The notes under the pieces: model-generated
The model's database searches: none
What the model saw: only the letters and a program-made list of their open reading frames with translations
What the model was told of the DNA's origin: nothing
Made by a program: the position numbers and the translations under genes
Part shown: piece after piece, positions 16,843 to 25,943 of the stretch
Position numbering within the stretch: the first letter of the stretch is position 1
Layout: each line of letters opens with the position of its first letter
NCBI GenBank assembly: GCA_966211525.1
Contig: CBIHOZ010000004.1
Span: 1 to 64,000 of the forward strand
DNA from: Ohtaekwangia sp966211525
GTDB lineage: Bacteria; Bacteroidota; Bacteroidia; Cytophagales; Cyclobacteriaceae
Length of the DNA: 64,000 nt
Direction of reading: 5' to 3'

Positions 16843-18288
16843 ATGAGTAAAGATAATCAGGTATTAGAGGAGCTGACCTCCAAGGAATACGAGCACGGCT
16901 GGACCACCAATTTCGAGACCGATTCTGCTCCCAAAGGGTTGAACGAGGACATCATCCGGTTTATCTCTTCCAAGAAAAATGAGCCAGAGTGGTTGCTCGA
17001 GTGGCGCCTTTCGGCCTATCGCCAGTGGACGAAAATGAAAGAACCCACCTGGCCGAACGTTACCTACCCTCCTATTAATTACCAGGACGTTATTTATTAC
17101 TCTGCACCCAAGCAAAAAGCTACTCCTAAAAACCTGGAGGATGTTGATCCGGAGTTGATCAAGACTTTCGAAAAGCTGGGTATATCATTAACAGAACAAA
17201 AGAGACTTACCGGTGTAGCGGTAGATGCTGTTATAGACAGCGTTTCAGTTGCTACTACCTTTAAGGAAACATTAGGCGAACTGGGAATCATTTTCTGTTC
17301 GTTCAGTGAAGCGGTACAAAAACACCCTGACCTCGTGAAGAAGTATATGGGTTCCGTTGTGCCGGTAAACGATAATTACTTTGCTGCACTTAACTCCGCT
17401 GTGTTTACAGACGGATCATTCTGCTATATTCCAAAAGGCGTTCGTTGCCCGATGGAACTCTCTACTTATTTCCGAATTAACGCAGCGAATACCGGTCAGT
17501 TTGAAAGAACGTTGATCGTGGCTGACGAAGGTTCTTACGTAAGCTACCTCGAAGGCTGTACCGCTCCTATGCGTGATGAAAATCAATTGCACGCAGCGGT
17601 AGTAGAGATATACGCGATGAAAGACGCAACGGTAAAATACTCTACCGTGCAGAACTGGTACCCGGGCGATAAAGAAGGTAAAGGTGGTATATATAACTTC
17701 GTAACAAAGCGCGGACTTTGCTTTGGCGATGGTTCTAAAATTTCGTGGACACAGGTTGAAACGGGATCGGCTATTACCTGGAAATATCCTTCGTGTATAT
17801 TGAAAGGTGATAACTCGATGGGTGAGTTCTACTCGGTAGCTGTTACCAACAACTATCAGCAGGCAGATACCGGTACGAAGATGATTCATATCGGCAAGAA
17901 CACGAAGTCACGTATTGTGTCCAAAGGTATATCGGCTGGTCACTCGCAAAACAGCTACCGCGGCCAGGTTCACATCATGAAACGCGCAGAAGGTGCACGC
18001 AACTTCTCACAGTGTGACTCATTGTTGATGGGTGACAAATGCGGAGCGCACACTTTCCCCTATATAGATGTTGAAAACAACTCGGCCAAGATTGAGCACG
18101 AAGCGACAACATCCAAAATTGGTGAAGACCAGATCTTCTACTGCCTGCAACGCGGTATCGATGAGGAATCTGCGGTAGCACTGATCGTAAACGGTTATGC
18201 CAAAGAAGTACTCAACCAACTCCCGATGGAGTTTGCTGTGGAAGCACAAAAGCTGCTGGCCTTAACCCTGGAAGGAAGTGTAGGATAA
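16843..18288 (+). CDS. sufB: Fe-S cluster assembly scaffold protein SufB
   Basis: Core scaffold of the SUF iron-sulfur assembly machine; with SufC and SufD it forms the SufBC2D complex in the cytosol. At 481 residues it has the usual length. Typical stretches include FCSFSEAVQKHPDL, GSFCYIPKGVRCPMELSTYFRIN, YLEGCTAPMRDENQLHAAVVEI, ISAGHSQNSYRGQVHI and the C-terminal CLQRGIDEESAVALIVNGYAKEVL. Cys residues in the GDKCGAHTFPYI region are candidate cluster ligands. It opens a seven-gene plus-strand run ordered B-C-D-S-E. Confidence 0.97.
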   Translation: MSKDNQVLEELTSKEYEHGWTTNFETDSAPKGLNEDIIRFISSKKNEPEWLLEWRLSAYRQWTKMKEPTWPNVTYPPINYQDVIYYSAPKQKATPKNLEDVDPELIKTFEKLGISLTEQKRLTGVAVDAVIDSVSVATTFKETLGELGIIFCSFSEAVQKHPDLVKKYMGSVVPVNDNYFAALNSAVFTDGSFCYIPKGVRCPMELSTYFRINAANTGQFERTLIVADEGSYVSYLEGCTAPMRDENQLHAAVVEIYAMKDATVKYSTVQNWYPGDKEGKGGIYNFVTKRGLCFGDGSKISWTQVETGSAITWKYPSCILKGDNSMGEFYSVAVTNNYQQADTGTKMIHIGKNTKSRIVSKGISAGHSQNSYRGQVHIMKRAEGARNFSQCDSLLMGDKCGAHTFPYIDVENNSAKIEHEATTSKIGEDQIFYCLQRGIDEESAVALIVNGYAKEVLNQLPMEFAVEAQKLLALTLEGSVG

Positions 18289-18357
18289 TTATGTGTGAAG
18301 TATAAATCCTTTCACACACTCAAAGTATATAGTATATAAAGCAAAGAAGATATAGCG

Positions 18358-19113
18358 ATGTTAACAATAAAGAATCTGCAAGCGAAGATCGGAGACAAAC
18401 AAATTCTGAACGGTATCAATCTGGAAGTAAAACCTGGTGAAGTGCATGCTATCATGGGCCCGAACGGTTCAGGTAAGAGTACACTTGCATCGGTACTGGC
18501 CGGCCGTGAAGAATATGAAGTTACCGGAGGTGAAGTTGAGTTCCTCGGAAAAGATCTGCTTGAACTGGAACCGGAAGAACGTGCGCGCGAAGGTGTATTC
18601 CTCGCGTTCCAATATCCGGTGGAAATTCCAGGTGTAAGCACCATCAACTTTATGAAGACTGCGGTTAACCAGATTCGCGAACATCGCGGACAACCGGCAC
18701 TGGACGCTGTATCTTTCCTCGGAGTGATGCGCGAAAAGATGAAGCTTGTAGAGATCGATCAGTCTTTATTGAACCGCTCGCTCAACGAAGGTTTCTCGGG
18801 TGGTGAGAAGAAGCGTAACGAGATCTTCCAGATGGCAATGCTTGAACCCAAGCTGGCTATACTTGATGAAACAGACTCTGGTCTTGACATCGATGCGTTG
18901 AAGATCGTTTCGAATGGTGTTAACAAACTCCGTAATAAATCAAATGCAGTGATTGTCGTAACACACTATCAGCGACTGCTGGATTATATAGTACCTGATT
19001 TCGTTCACGTGCTTTACAAAGGAAAGATCGTGAAGTCGGGCACAAAAGAATTAGCGCTGGAGCTTGAAGCAAAAGGCTATGACTGGATTAAGGATGAAGT
19101 TTCAGTAGCTTAA
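18358..19113 (+). CDS. sufC: Fe-S cluster assembly ATPase SufC
   Basis: ABC-type ATPase of the SufBC2D scaffold, 251 residues. Walker A is GPNGSGKST near residue 35, the signature is SGGEKKRNEI and Walker B is LAILDETDSGLD; the SGGEKKRNE form is characteristic of SufC rather than of transporters. ATP hydrolysis drives opening of the SufB-SufD interface. It follows sufB by 69 bases and precedes sufD by 7 bases. Confidence 0.97.
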   Translation: MLTIKNLQAKIGDKQILNGINLEVKPGEVHAIMGPNGSGKSTLASVLAGREEYEVTGGEVEFLGKDLLELEPEERAREGVFLAFQYPVEIPGVSTINFMKTAVNQIREHRGQPALDAVSFLGVMREKMKLVEIDQSLLNRSLNEGFSGGEKKRNEIFQMAMLEPKLAILDETDSGLDIDALKIVSNGVNKLRNKSNAVIVVTHYQRLLDYIVPDFVHVLYKGKIVKSGTKELALELEAKGYDWIKDEVSVA

Positions 19114-19120
19114 TGCAAGG

Positions 19121-20431
19121 ATGATGAGTGTTGCTGTATCTGAAAAAAATATCACGTCCGAGATTGCTTCCGGCATTGAAAAAAGTCTTAATGCTTCATC
19201 TGCGGATCACGCTTTGCGTAAAGAGGCACTGGAGAGTTTTCGTAACCTCGGACTTCCTCCCAACAAAGCCGAAGAGTATAAATTCACACCGATAACCCGA
19301 TCGCTGGAGAAGAACTTCAACTTCGCAGTACAGAATCCGGTATCAAAAATCAATAACGTTTCTGAGTATACTATTCCCGGAGTAGAAGCCGATGTACTGG
19401 TATTTGTGAACGGAGTGTTTTCGAAAGAAGCGTCTTCAATCAAATCAACCGGACTTACTGTTCTCACTTTACAGGATGCGCTGAATACAAAAACAGAACT
19501 TGTATTAAAGCACCTTGGTAAATATGCAGATGTAAAGGCTGATGCATTTATAGCCTGGAACACGGCCGCTTTTCAGGATGGTGTATTTATACATGTCGCT
19601 GATAACACCGTGGTTGAGAAACCGGTAGTACTTCACCATATACACGATGCTGCACAAGGCCAGGTAATATCGGTTAACCGTAACCTGATTGTTGTTGGCA
19701 AGAGCAGCGAGGTGACCGTACTGGAGAAATTTGATTCCACCGGTTCTGCCAACTTCTCGAACACGGTAACAGAAGCTGTTGTAGCTGAGAATGCAGGCCT
19801 CAATCTGTACTCCATTCAAAACGACAATGGACCTCGTTATCAATTCGGTCTTACACAGATATACCAGTCTAACTTCAGTCGTGTTAATACCTATACGTTT
19901 ACCCTGAGCGGTAAACTGATACGAAACAACCTGCAATTTGTATTGGATGGTGAAGGAATTGAGTCGCACATGTATGGGCTATATCTCGTAGCGAACGATA
20001 CACTGGCGGATAACCATACCGTTGTAGATCACCGGAAGCCGAATTCGTTCAGCAATGAAATGTATAAAGGTATAATGGACGGCAGCTCCAAAGGCGTGTT
20101 CAACGGTAAGATCTACGTTCGTCCGAATGCACAGAAAACAAATGCCTTCCAGGCAAACCGAAATATACTGCTCACGGACAAAGCTACGGTGAATACAAAA
20201 CCACAGCTCGAGATCTGGGCAGATGATGTAAAATGTTCACACGGTTGTACAACGGGCCAACTGGATGAAGAAGCACTCTTCTATCTGCAGGCACGCGGTA
20301 TCAGCAAAGAAACTGCACAGGCCATGATGCTTTATGCTTTCGCAGGTGAAGTACTGGACAATGTGAAGCACCCTGTGATCAAAGAATATCTCGACAACGT
20401 AATCAGCGAAAGGTTACACAAAAACTTTTAG
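19121..20431 (+). CDS. sufD: Fe-S cluster assembly protein SufD
   Basis: Second beta-helix scaffold subunit of SufBC2D, 436 residues. Recognisable parts are the N-terminal helical region with RNLGLPPNKAEEYKFTPI, the core NTVVEKPVVLHHIH, and the C-terminal block KTNAFQANRNILLTD, DDVKCSHGCTTGQLDEEALFYLQARGI, with the conserved His-Gly-Cys segment. Two ATG codons stand in tandem at the start (19121 and 19124); an AAGG directly precedes the first, so the second may be used. It is followed by sufS after 2 bases. Confidence 0.96.
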   Translation: MMSVAVSEKNITSEIASGIEKSLNASSADHALRKEALESFRNLGLPPNKAEEYKFTPITRSLEKNFNFAVQNPVSKINNVSEYTIPGVEADVLVFVNGVFSKEASSIKSTGLTVLTLQDALNTKTELVLKHLGKYADVKADAFIAWNTAAFQDGVFIHVADNTVVEKPVVLHHIHDAAQGQVISVNRNLIVVGKSSEVTVLEKFDSTGSANFSNTVTEAVVAENAGLNLYSIQNDNGPRYQFGLTQIYQSNFSRVNTYTFTLSGKLIRNNLQFVLDGEGIESHMYGLYLVANDTLADNHTVVDHRKPNSFSNEMYKGIMDGSSKGVFNGKIYVRPNAQKTNAFQANRNILLTDKATVNTKPQLEIWADDVKCSHGCTTGQLDEEALFYLQARGISKETAQAMMLYAFAGEVLDNVKHPVIKEYLDNVISERLHKNF

Positions 20432-20433
20432 GT

Positions 20434-21681
20434 ATGGTTTCCTCCTCTCCTGCTATAGCCGGTAAACTTGATATCGAATCGATCCGAAAACAATTTCCGA
20501 TCCTTCACCAACAGGTTAACGGTCGCGATTTAGTATATCTTGACAACGCTGCAACGTCACAAAAGCCGCTGGTGGTGATCGATGCGTTAGTCGATTATTA
20601 CAAAGGCTACAATGCCAATATACATCGCGGTATACATACGCTGGCAGAGAAGGCTACGAAAGCATACGAAGAAACCCGCCATACAGCACAGCGTTTTATC
20701 AATGCAAAGTCTGAGCAGGAGATCATCTTTACAAGAGGTGTAACCGAAGGTATAAATCTCGTAGCGTCATCGTATGGAAGAGCTTTTATAAAAGAAGGTG
20801 ATGAAATTATCATTTCCGGACTTGAGCATCACTCAAACATTGTGCCGTGGCAGTTTGTATGCGAAGAGAAAAAGGCAACGCTGCAGGTAATTCCTGTAAC
20901 TCCGGAAGGAGAACTTGACCTTGACATCTTTAAAAAAGTACTCTCCAACAAAACCAAAATTGTATCTATCAACCATGCTTCCAACAGTTTAGGAACGATC
21001 AACCCGGTGAAGGAAGTCATCAAACTGTCACATGAAGTTGGTGCTGTTGTTTTGATTGACGGTGCACAAGCCGGAGCCCACATCGAGATTGATGTGCAGG
21101 ATATGGATTGTGATTTCTACTGCCTCTCTGCGCATAAAATGTATGGCCCTACCGGTACGGGTATACTGTACGGCAAAAAAGATATACTTGAAAAGATGCC
21201 GCCCTATCACGGTGGCGGTGAGATGATCAAGGAAGTTACTTTCGAGAAAACTACATACAACGATCTTCCCTATAAATTCGAAGCCGGCACGCCAAACATT
21301 GCCGATGTAGTTGCCTATAAATATGCTTTCGATTTTATAAACGAACTCGGCAAGGAAAATATAGCAGCGCACGAACATGAGCTGTTAACCTACGCTACCG
21401 AGCGCGTTTCAAAACTGAAATCGGTGAAGCTTGTCGGTACTGCCAAAAACAAAGTTGGTGTTTTAGCTTTCACAGTTGAAGGCATTCACCACTTCGATAT
21501 AGGCCAGATGCTGGATGCACGTGGTATCGCGGTGCGCACCGGACACCATTGCACACAACCCCTCATGACGTGCTACGGCATTGAAGGAACTGTAAGGGCT
21601 TCTTTTGCGGTTTATAATACAAAGAAAGAAGTTGATCAGCTCGTGGAAGGACTCGAGCGCGTTATTAACTTCATGAAGTAA
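20434..21681 (+). CDS. sufS: Cysteine desulfurase SufS
   Basis: PLP-dependent group II cysteine desulfurase that takes sulfur from cysteine and passes it to SufE; 415 residues. Landmarks are VYLDNAATSQKP, RGIHTLAEKAT, the PLP lysine in LSAHKMYGPTGTGILYGK, and the persulfide-carrying Cys in RTGHHCTQPLM. The short loop around that Cys is typical of the SufS (group II) class. It sits between sufD and sufE with only 2-3 bases on each side. Confidence 0.97.
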   Translation: MVSSSPAIAGKLDIESIRKQFPILHQQVNGRDLVYLDNAATSQKPLVVIDALVDYYKGYNANIHRGIHTLAEKATKAYEETRHTAQRFINAKSEQEIIFTRGVTEGINLVASSYGRAFIKEGDEIIISGLEHHSNIVPWQFVCEEKKATLQVIPVTPEGELDLDIFKKVLSNKTKIVSINHASNSLGTINPVKEVIKLSHEVGAVVLIDGAQAGAHIEIDVQDMDCDFYCLSAHKMYGPTGTGILYGKKDILEKMPPYHGGGEMIKEVTFEKTTYNDLPYKFEAGTPNIADVVAYKYAFDFINELGKENIAAHEHELLTYATERVSKLKSVKLVGTAKNKVGVLAFTVEGIHHFDIGQMLDARGIAVRTGHHCTQPLMTCYGIEGTVRASFAVYNTKKEVDQLVEGLERVINFMK

Positions 21682-21684
21682 ACG

Positions 21685-22119
21685 ATGACGATCAATCAGA
21701 TACAAGACGAGATCATAAGTGAGTTTTCGCTGCTGGATGGTGACATGGAAATGACGGTCTTCTACATTATGGAGCTGGGCCAGAAATTACCTGTGATGCC
21801 TGAAAATGATAAAACAGAAGATAACGTTGTAAAGGGATGCCAGTCGAAAGTATGGTTAACCGGCAAACTGGACGACAACAAGCTATACTTTACAGCCGAC
21901 AGCAACACCGCGATAACAAAAGGATTGGTAAGTCTTCTGGTGCGTATCTTTAACGGCCAGACACCGGATGCGATTCTGAATGCCGATCTTTACTTCATGA
22001 ACAAGATCGGAATGGAACGATTCATCGGCACGCAGCGTTCGAATGGTTTTGCAGCCATGATCAAACAAATGAAATTGTATGCGCTTGCTTTTAAAACCAA
22101 AATGGAAGTTAAGTCATGA
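21685..22119 (+). CDS. sufE: Sulfur acceptor protein SufE
   Basis: Small cytosolic sulfur-shuttle protein of 144 residues that receives persulfide from SufS and enhances its activity. The key Cys lies in VVKGCQSKVWL near residue 52. IMELGQKLP near the N-terminus and GRQ/QRSNGF-like C-terminal features fit the family. Its stop overlaps the start of the next gene by 4 bases (ATGA), indicating coupled translation. Confidence 0.95.
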   Translation: MTINQIQDEIISEFSLLDGDMEMTVFYIMELGQKLPVMPENDKTEDNVVKGCQSKVWLTGKLDDNKLYFTADSNTAITKGLVSLLVRIFNGQTPDAILNADLYFMNKIGMERFIGTQRSNGFAAMIKQMKLYALAFKTKMEVKS

Positions 22120-22463
22120 GTGAGCAGGTTGAAAATCTGAACGTATCGCAAACCACAATTCCCGAGCTTCGGGATAAAGTGATACAAGCCATTAAAACGG
22201 TTTACGATCCTGAAATTCCGGTAGATGTATACGAGTTAGGCCTGATTTACGAGATCAACATCTACCCGGTGAACAATGTATACATCCAGATGACGCTTAC
22301 TTCGCCTTCTTGCCCTTCCGCTGAAGTGATTCCCGGAGAAGTCGAGCAAAAAATAAAAGCCATTGAAGGCATCAACGATGTGAAAGTCGAGATTACCTTT
22401 GATCCACCCTACTCGCAGGACATGATGAGTGAAGCTGCAAAACTTGAACTAGGATTTCTATAA
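22116..22463 (+). CDS. DUF59 (MIP18/SufT-type) Fe-S assembly protein
   Basis: Protein of 115 residues consisting of a DUF59/MIP18 domain. The core shows VYDPEIPVDVYELGLIYEI, then LTSPSCPSAEVIPGEVE with the conserved Cys, and VEITFDPPYSQDMMSE. Family members (SufT, Cia2) assist maturation of Fe-S proteins. Its place as the sixth gene of the suf operon, overlapping sufE by 4 bases, supports that role. It could also be described as PaaD-like, but the suf context argues against the aromatic pathway. Confidence 0.93.
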   Translation: MSEQVENLNVSQTTIPELRDKVIQAIKTVYDPEIPVDVYELGLIYEINIYPVNNVYIQMTLTSPSCPSAEVIPGEVEQKIKAIEGINDVKVEITFDPPYSQDMMSEAAKLELGFL

Positions 22464-22499
22464 TTTGTTATACTATCAGATTTAACTGTCAATAAAACT

Positions 22500-22916
22500 A
22501 TGTATCCCGAACAATTAGTAGCACCCATGCGCACCGACCTGACGAGCGCTGGATTTGCTGAACTAAAAACTTCTGACGAAGTAGATAGCTACCTTCAAAA
22601 CAAGAAAGGAACAATCCTGCTGGTGATAAACTCAGTTTGTGGTTGTGCTGCCGGAGCTGCAAGACCAGGCGTTAAGTGGGCGTTGCAGTCATCTCCTAAA
22701 AAACCAGATAACCTGGCTACTGTATTTGCCGGTGTTGATAAAGAAGCGGTTTCAAAAGCAAGAGAATATACGCTGCCTTACCCGCCATCATCTCCAGCTA
22801 TAGCCTTGTTTAAAGATGGCGAGCTGGTACACTTCGTAGAGCGCCACCACATCGAAGGCAGAAATGCTCAGATGATCGGCCAGCACCTGGTGGAAGTATT
22901 CGATGAATATTGCTAA
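22500..22916 (+). CDS. BrxA/BrxB-family bacilliredoxin
   Basis: Thioredoxin-fold protein of 138 residues, YphP/YqiW type. It starts with the family signature MYPEQLVAPMR and carries the CGC active site in NSVCGCAAGAARPG. VERHHIEGR and the C-terminal FDEYC also match. In Firmicutes such proteins remove bacillithiol from oxidised cysteines. Here it closes the suf operon, so it may protect cysteine desulfurase or Fe-S proteins against thiol oxidation. Whether this organism makes bacillithiol is not shown. Confidence 0.9.
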   Translation: MYPEQLVAPMRTDLTSAGFAELKTSDEVDSYLQNKKGTILLVINSVCGCAAGAARPGVKWALQSSPKKPDNLATVFAGVDKEAVSKAREYTLPYPPSSPAIALFKDGELVHFVERHHIEGRNAQMIGQHLVEVFDEYC

Positions 22917-22923
22917 TAAAAAC

Positions 22924-22949
22924 AAAAGCGGGTTTCAAGCCCGCTTTTT
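22924..22949. terminator. Bidirectional terminator between suf operon and M16 peptidase gene
   Basis: A 9-bp stem (22924-22932 with 22940-22948, aaaagcggg/cccgctttt) has a 7-base loop. A's flank it on one side and T's on the other. It serves the convergent ends of both transcripts. Confidence 0.85.
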
Positions 22950-22973
22950 GTTTCAAGTATATTTAGGGAGTGA

Positions 22974-25814
22974 TCAGTTGATCACTCCTTTTTTGTTTCC
23001 GTTCACATCGAGCTCGATGATTTCGTAACCCAAACGTTTCAGTCCGGGGAGTATCGCAGCCTTATCGCCTACCAGCAGTATATTCATTTTGGAAGTATCG
23101 ATCCACTGAGTCGCGAGTTTATTCAGCTCATCTTTCGTAATGGTGCTTACGATTTTGCTTTGCTGCTCTACAAAGTTACCCGGCAAATTATAGCGCAGAA
23201 TGTTCGCGATGAAAGCAGTTTTCTGGAAACCAGTTTCATAACGTAAAGCATCACGCTGGCCAATCGCACTTCGCATGAACAGAAGTTCGCTGTCTTGTAT
23301 CCCGCTCTTCGCATATGTGTTTAACTCTTTCAATACTTCCACCAATGCACTGTCGGTAGCAGCTGCTTTTATACCGGCACTGAATACAAACTCACCGCTA
23401 TATTTATCACCGCTAAAGCCGGAGCGTGCTCCGTAAGTCCAGCCTTTGTCTTCGCGCAGGTTCAGGTTTATGCGGCTGTTAAAGGCACCACCTAAAGCGT
23501 AGTTCATCAAACCTGTTTTATAGTATTCACCGGTAGCATCATATTTTAATCCGGTAACATAGCCTACACGAAATTCCGTCTGCGCAGCTTTCGGTACATC
23601 TACTATATAAATACGAGTCTTGTCGATAGCAGGAGCCTTTGCAGGCGTAGCAAGTTTTACATCTTTAGCAGGAAGTTTCTTGAGGAAATCGAGTTTGGTG
23701 AGGATTGTTGCCTGCTTCACATCGCCCACTACCACCACATCCACACCGGTTGATGTGATATAGTTGTTATAGTAGTCTTCAACATCTTTAAGTGTTAAAT
23801 TCTTAACGGTATACTCGGACCCCACATCATTCAAGCCCAGGATGTTATCACTGCCATAGTTAAGCTTGGTATATAGCTCGCTGGCAATAATTGCAGGCTG
23901 CGATTTACGTTGCTTGAAACCTTCGATCGTCTGCTTCTGAATGCGCGCAAAAGCTTCCGGTGTAAACTTCGGACGCAGCATACGCTCTTCCAGCAACACA
24001 AGCGTTTTGTCGAGGTTCTTCGTTAAAGATTGAACGTTGAAGGTTATTCCATCGAGACTGCTGGTAACATTTATCGAGCTTCCCAGTTTTTGCAGTTCTG
24101 CCTGAAGTTGTTCCGCTGAATATGTCTTGGTATCTTCGTTCATCATCGAAGCAAAGATTCTTGGCAAACCTGCCTTCGAAGTATCCTTCGCCATCAATAG
24201 ATGTCCACCGGGAACAGTAACGGATAAGGTAACGATTGGTAATTCTTTACTTTCGGTTCCAATCACGCGTATACCTTTATCAATGTCTTTGCGCCAGAAG
24301 CCCGGTACTTTTACCACCGGGTTTGGACCGTTACCTGGTAATTTTGTACGATCAAAACTATCAGTCGGCTTGGTATATTTCAACCCGTTATAGCCATAGT
24401 CTGGTGCTTTGTAACCATCCTTATTCACGGTATAGTTTTCAGGCGCTACGATATTGCTTTCGTTGCCTTTGGTAACAACGCTCAGTATCACAGACGACTT
24501 TCCTTTTATATAGGTATTGTATACCCGCATCACGTCTGCCTTGGTAACTTTGTTATAGGCTTCGAGTTCTTTACCGATCCGGTTCGGGTTGCCGGTAAAT
24601 GTCTGGTAAGCCGCCAGTTGTGATACTTTACCGGATACACTTTGCAAGCTATAGATCAACTGAGCCTGAACGCTTCCTTTAAACTTCTCGATGTCTTCAT
24701 CGGTAACACCACGTGTTTCAAAAGCTTTTATAGCGTTGTCGATAAGTTTCTTTGATTCAGCAAGCGATACATTCGGGGCTGGTGTAAGATTGAGTCGGAA
24801 CTCACCCGCCAGTTCGGTTGTGCTATTGAACGCAACAGCATTCAACGCCTTTTGATCTTTTACGATCTGCTGGTAGAATATAGAGTTCTTCCCTTGCCCT
24901 AAAATTTCCGCGAGACAATCCAATGCCGGTTCGTCCGGATGATAGCTTGGTACGGTTGGGTATGTAATAACAAGTTGTGGCAGACGCGCGTAGTTATCGA
25001 CCAACGTTGCATAGCGATCGCTGCTAACTACCGGTGCAGGCAGTTTCATATTCTGTACTTCCGGCCCCTTCGGTATAGAACCGAAGTATTTTTCGGCAAG
25101 CTTTACTACATCGGCAGCTTTTACATCACCGCCTACCGTTACCGTTGCATTGTTCGGTCCGTACCAGCGGAGAAAGAAATTCTTCAGGTCATTTACGTTA
25201 ACACGATTCAGATCTTCAATGTAGCCGATCGTTAACCACGAGTAAGGATGACCATATGGGTATAGATTGCGCGCAATGGTCTCGCCTACTAATCCATACG
25301 GACGGTTATCATAATTTTGTCCGCGTTCGTTCTTTACTGTCGCGCGCTGTATCTCGAATTTTTTCTGCGTAACAGCATCGAGTAAAAAGCCCATGCGATC
25401 CGCTTCAAGCCACAGCATTTTTTCAAGCTGATTGCTCGGAACGGTTTCGAAATAATTGGTGCGATCGCGGTTCGTAGTTCCGTTCAATGTTCCGCCTGAT
25501 TCAGTTACGATCTTAAAGTGTTGCTCATCACCAACGTTATCACTTCCCTGAAACATCATGTGTTCAAAGAAGTGCGCGAAGCCCGACTTACCAATTTCTT
25601 CACGCGCAGATCCTACGTGATACGTTACATCAACATGCACAATCGGATCGCTGTGATCTTCATGTACAATTACCGTAAGCCCATTGGGCAATACATACTT
25701 TTCATAGGGAATAACAACCTGGTCTCCCTTCTGCTCAACTTTTTCAACGAGCTTGGCCTGCGCCATCAATAGCTGCGGTGCCAGCGCCAATGCCAGGACT
25801 AACAGTTTCTTCAT
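22974..25814 (-). CDS. Secreted M16-family zinc metallopeptidase (two-repeat form)
   Basis: Insulinase/pitrilysin-family protease of 946 residues, exported by a signal peptide (MKKLLVLALALAP, cut near LLMAQ). The N-terminal half has the inverted zinc motif HFFEH (His81, Glu84, His85) and the distal Glu in VKNERGQNYDNRPYG. The second half (from about residue 500) is a degenerate M16 repeat without HxxEH, containing the Arg/Tyr motif LREDKGWTYGARSGF. This active-plus-inactive clam-shell arrangement is typical of single-chain periplasmic M16B peptidases, which digest short peptides. Exact substrates are unknown. Confidence 0.93.
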   Translation of the reverse strand: MKKLLVLALALAPQLLMAQAKLVEKVEQKGDQVVIPYEKYVLPNGLTVIVHEDHSDPIVHVDVTYHVGSAREEIGKSGFAHFFEHMMFQGSDNVGDEQHFKIVTESGGTLNGTTNRDRTNYFETVPSNQLEKMLWLEADRMGFLLDAVTQKKFEIQRATVKNERGQNYDNRPYGLVGETIARNLYPYGHPYSWLTIGYIEDLNRVNVNDLKNFFLRWYGPNNATVTVGGDVKAADVVKLAEKYFGSIPKGPEVQNMKLPAPVVSSDRYATLVDNYARLPQLVITYPTVPSYHPDEPALDCLAEILGQGKNSIFYQQIVKDQKALNAVAFNSTTELAGEFRLNLTPAPNVSLAESKKLIDNAIKAFETRGVTDEDIEKFKGSVQAQLIYSLQSVSGKVSQLAAYQTFTGNPNRIGKELEAYNKVTKADVMRVYNTYIKGKSSVILSVVTKGNESNIVAPENYTVNKDGYKAPDYGYNGLKYTKPTDSFDRTKLPGNGPNPVVKVPGFWRKDIDKGIRVIGTESKELPIVTLSVTVPGGHLLMAKDTSKAGLPRIFASMMNEDTKTYSAEQLQAELQKLGSSINVTSSLDGITFNVQSLTKNLDKTLVLLEERMLRPKFTPEAFARIQKQTIEGFKQRKSQPAIIASELYTKLNYGSDNILGLNDVGSEYTVKNLTLKDVEDYYNNYITSTGVDVVVVGDVKQATILTKLDFLKKLPAKDVKLATPAKAPAIDKTRIYIVDVPKAAQTEFRVGYVTGLKYDATGEYYKTGLMNYALGGAFNSRINLNLREDKGWTYGARSGFSGDKYSGEFVFSAGIKAAATDSALVEVLKELNTYAKSGIQDSELLFMRSAIGQRDALRYETGFQKTAFIANILRYNLPGNFVEQQSKIVSTITKDELNKLATQWIDTSKMNILLVGDKAAILPGLKRLGYEIIELDVNGNKKGVIN

Positions 25815-25943
25815 AAATACCTTTTCAGATTTGGGTTAGTTAACTATATATGAGTTATTTACAGTGTTGCAAGTACACTAAAATCCAACCCCGAAAGAAT
25901 TGATTTCTGACGAGCGCTATATAGGGGAAGCCAATGGTATATT

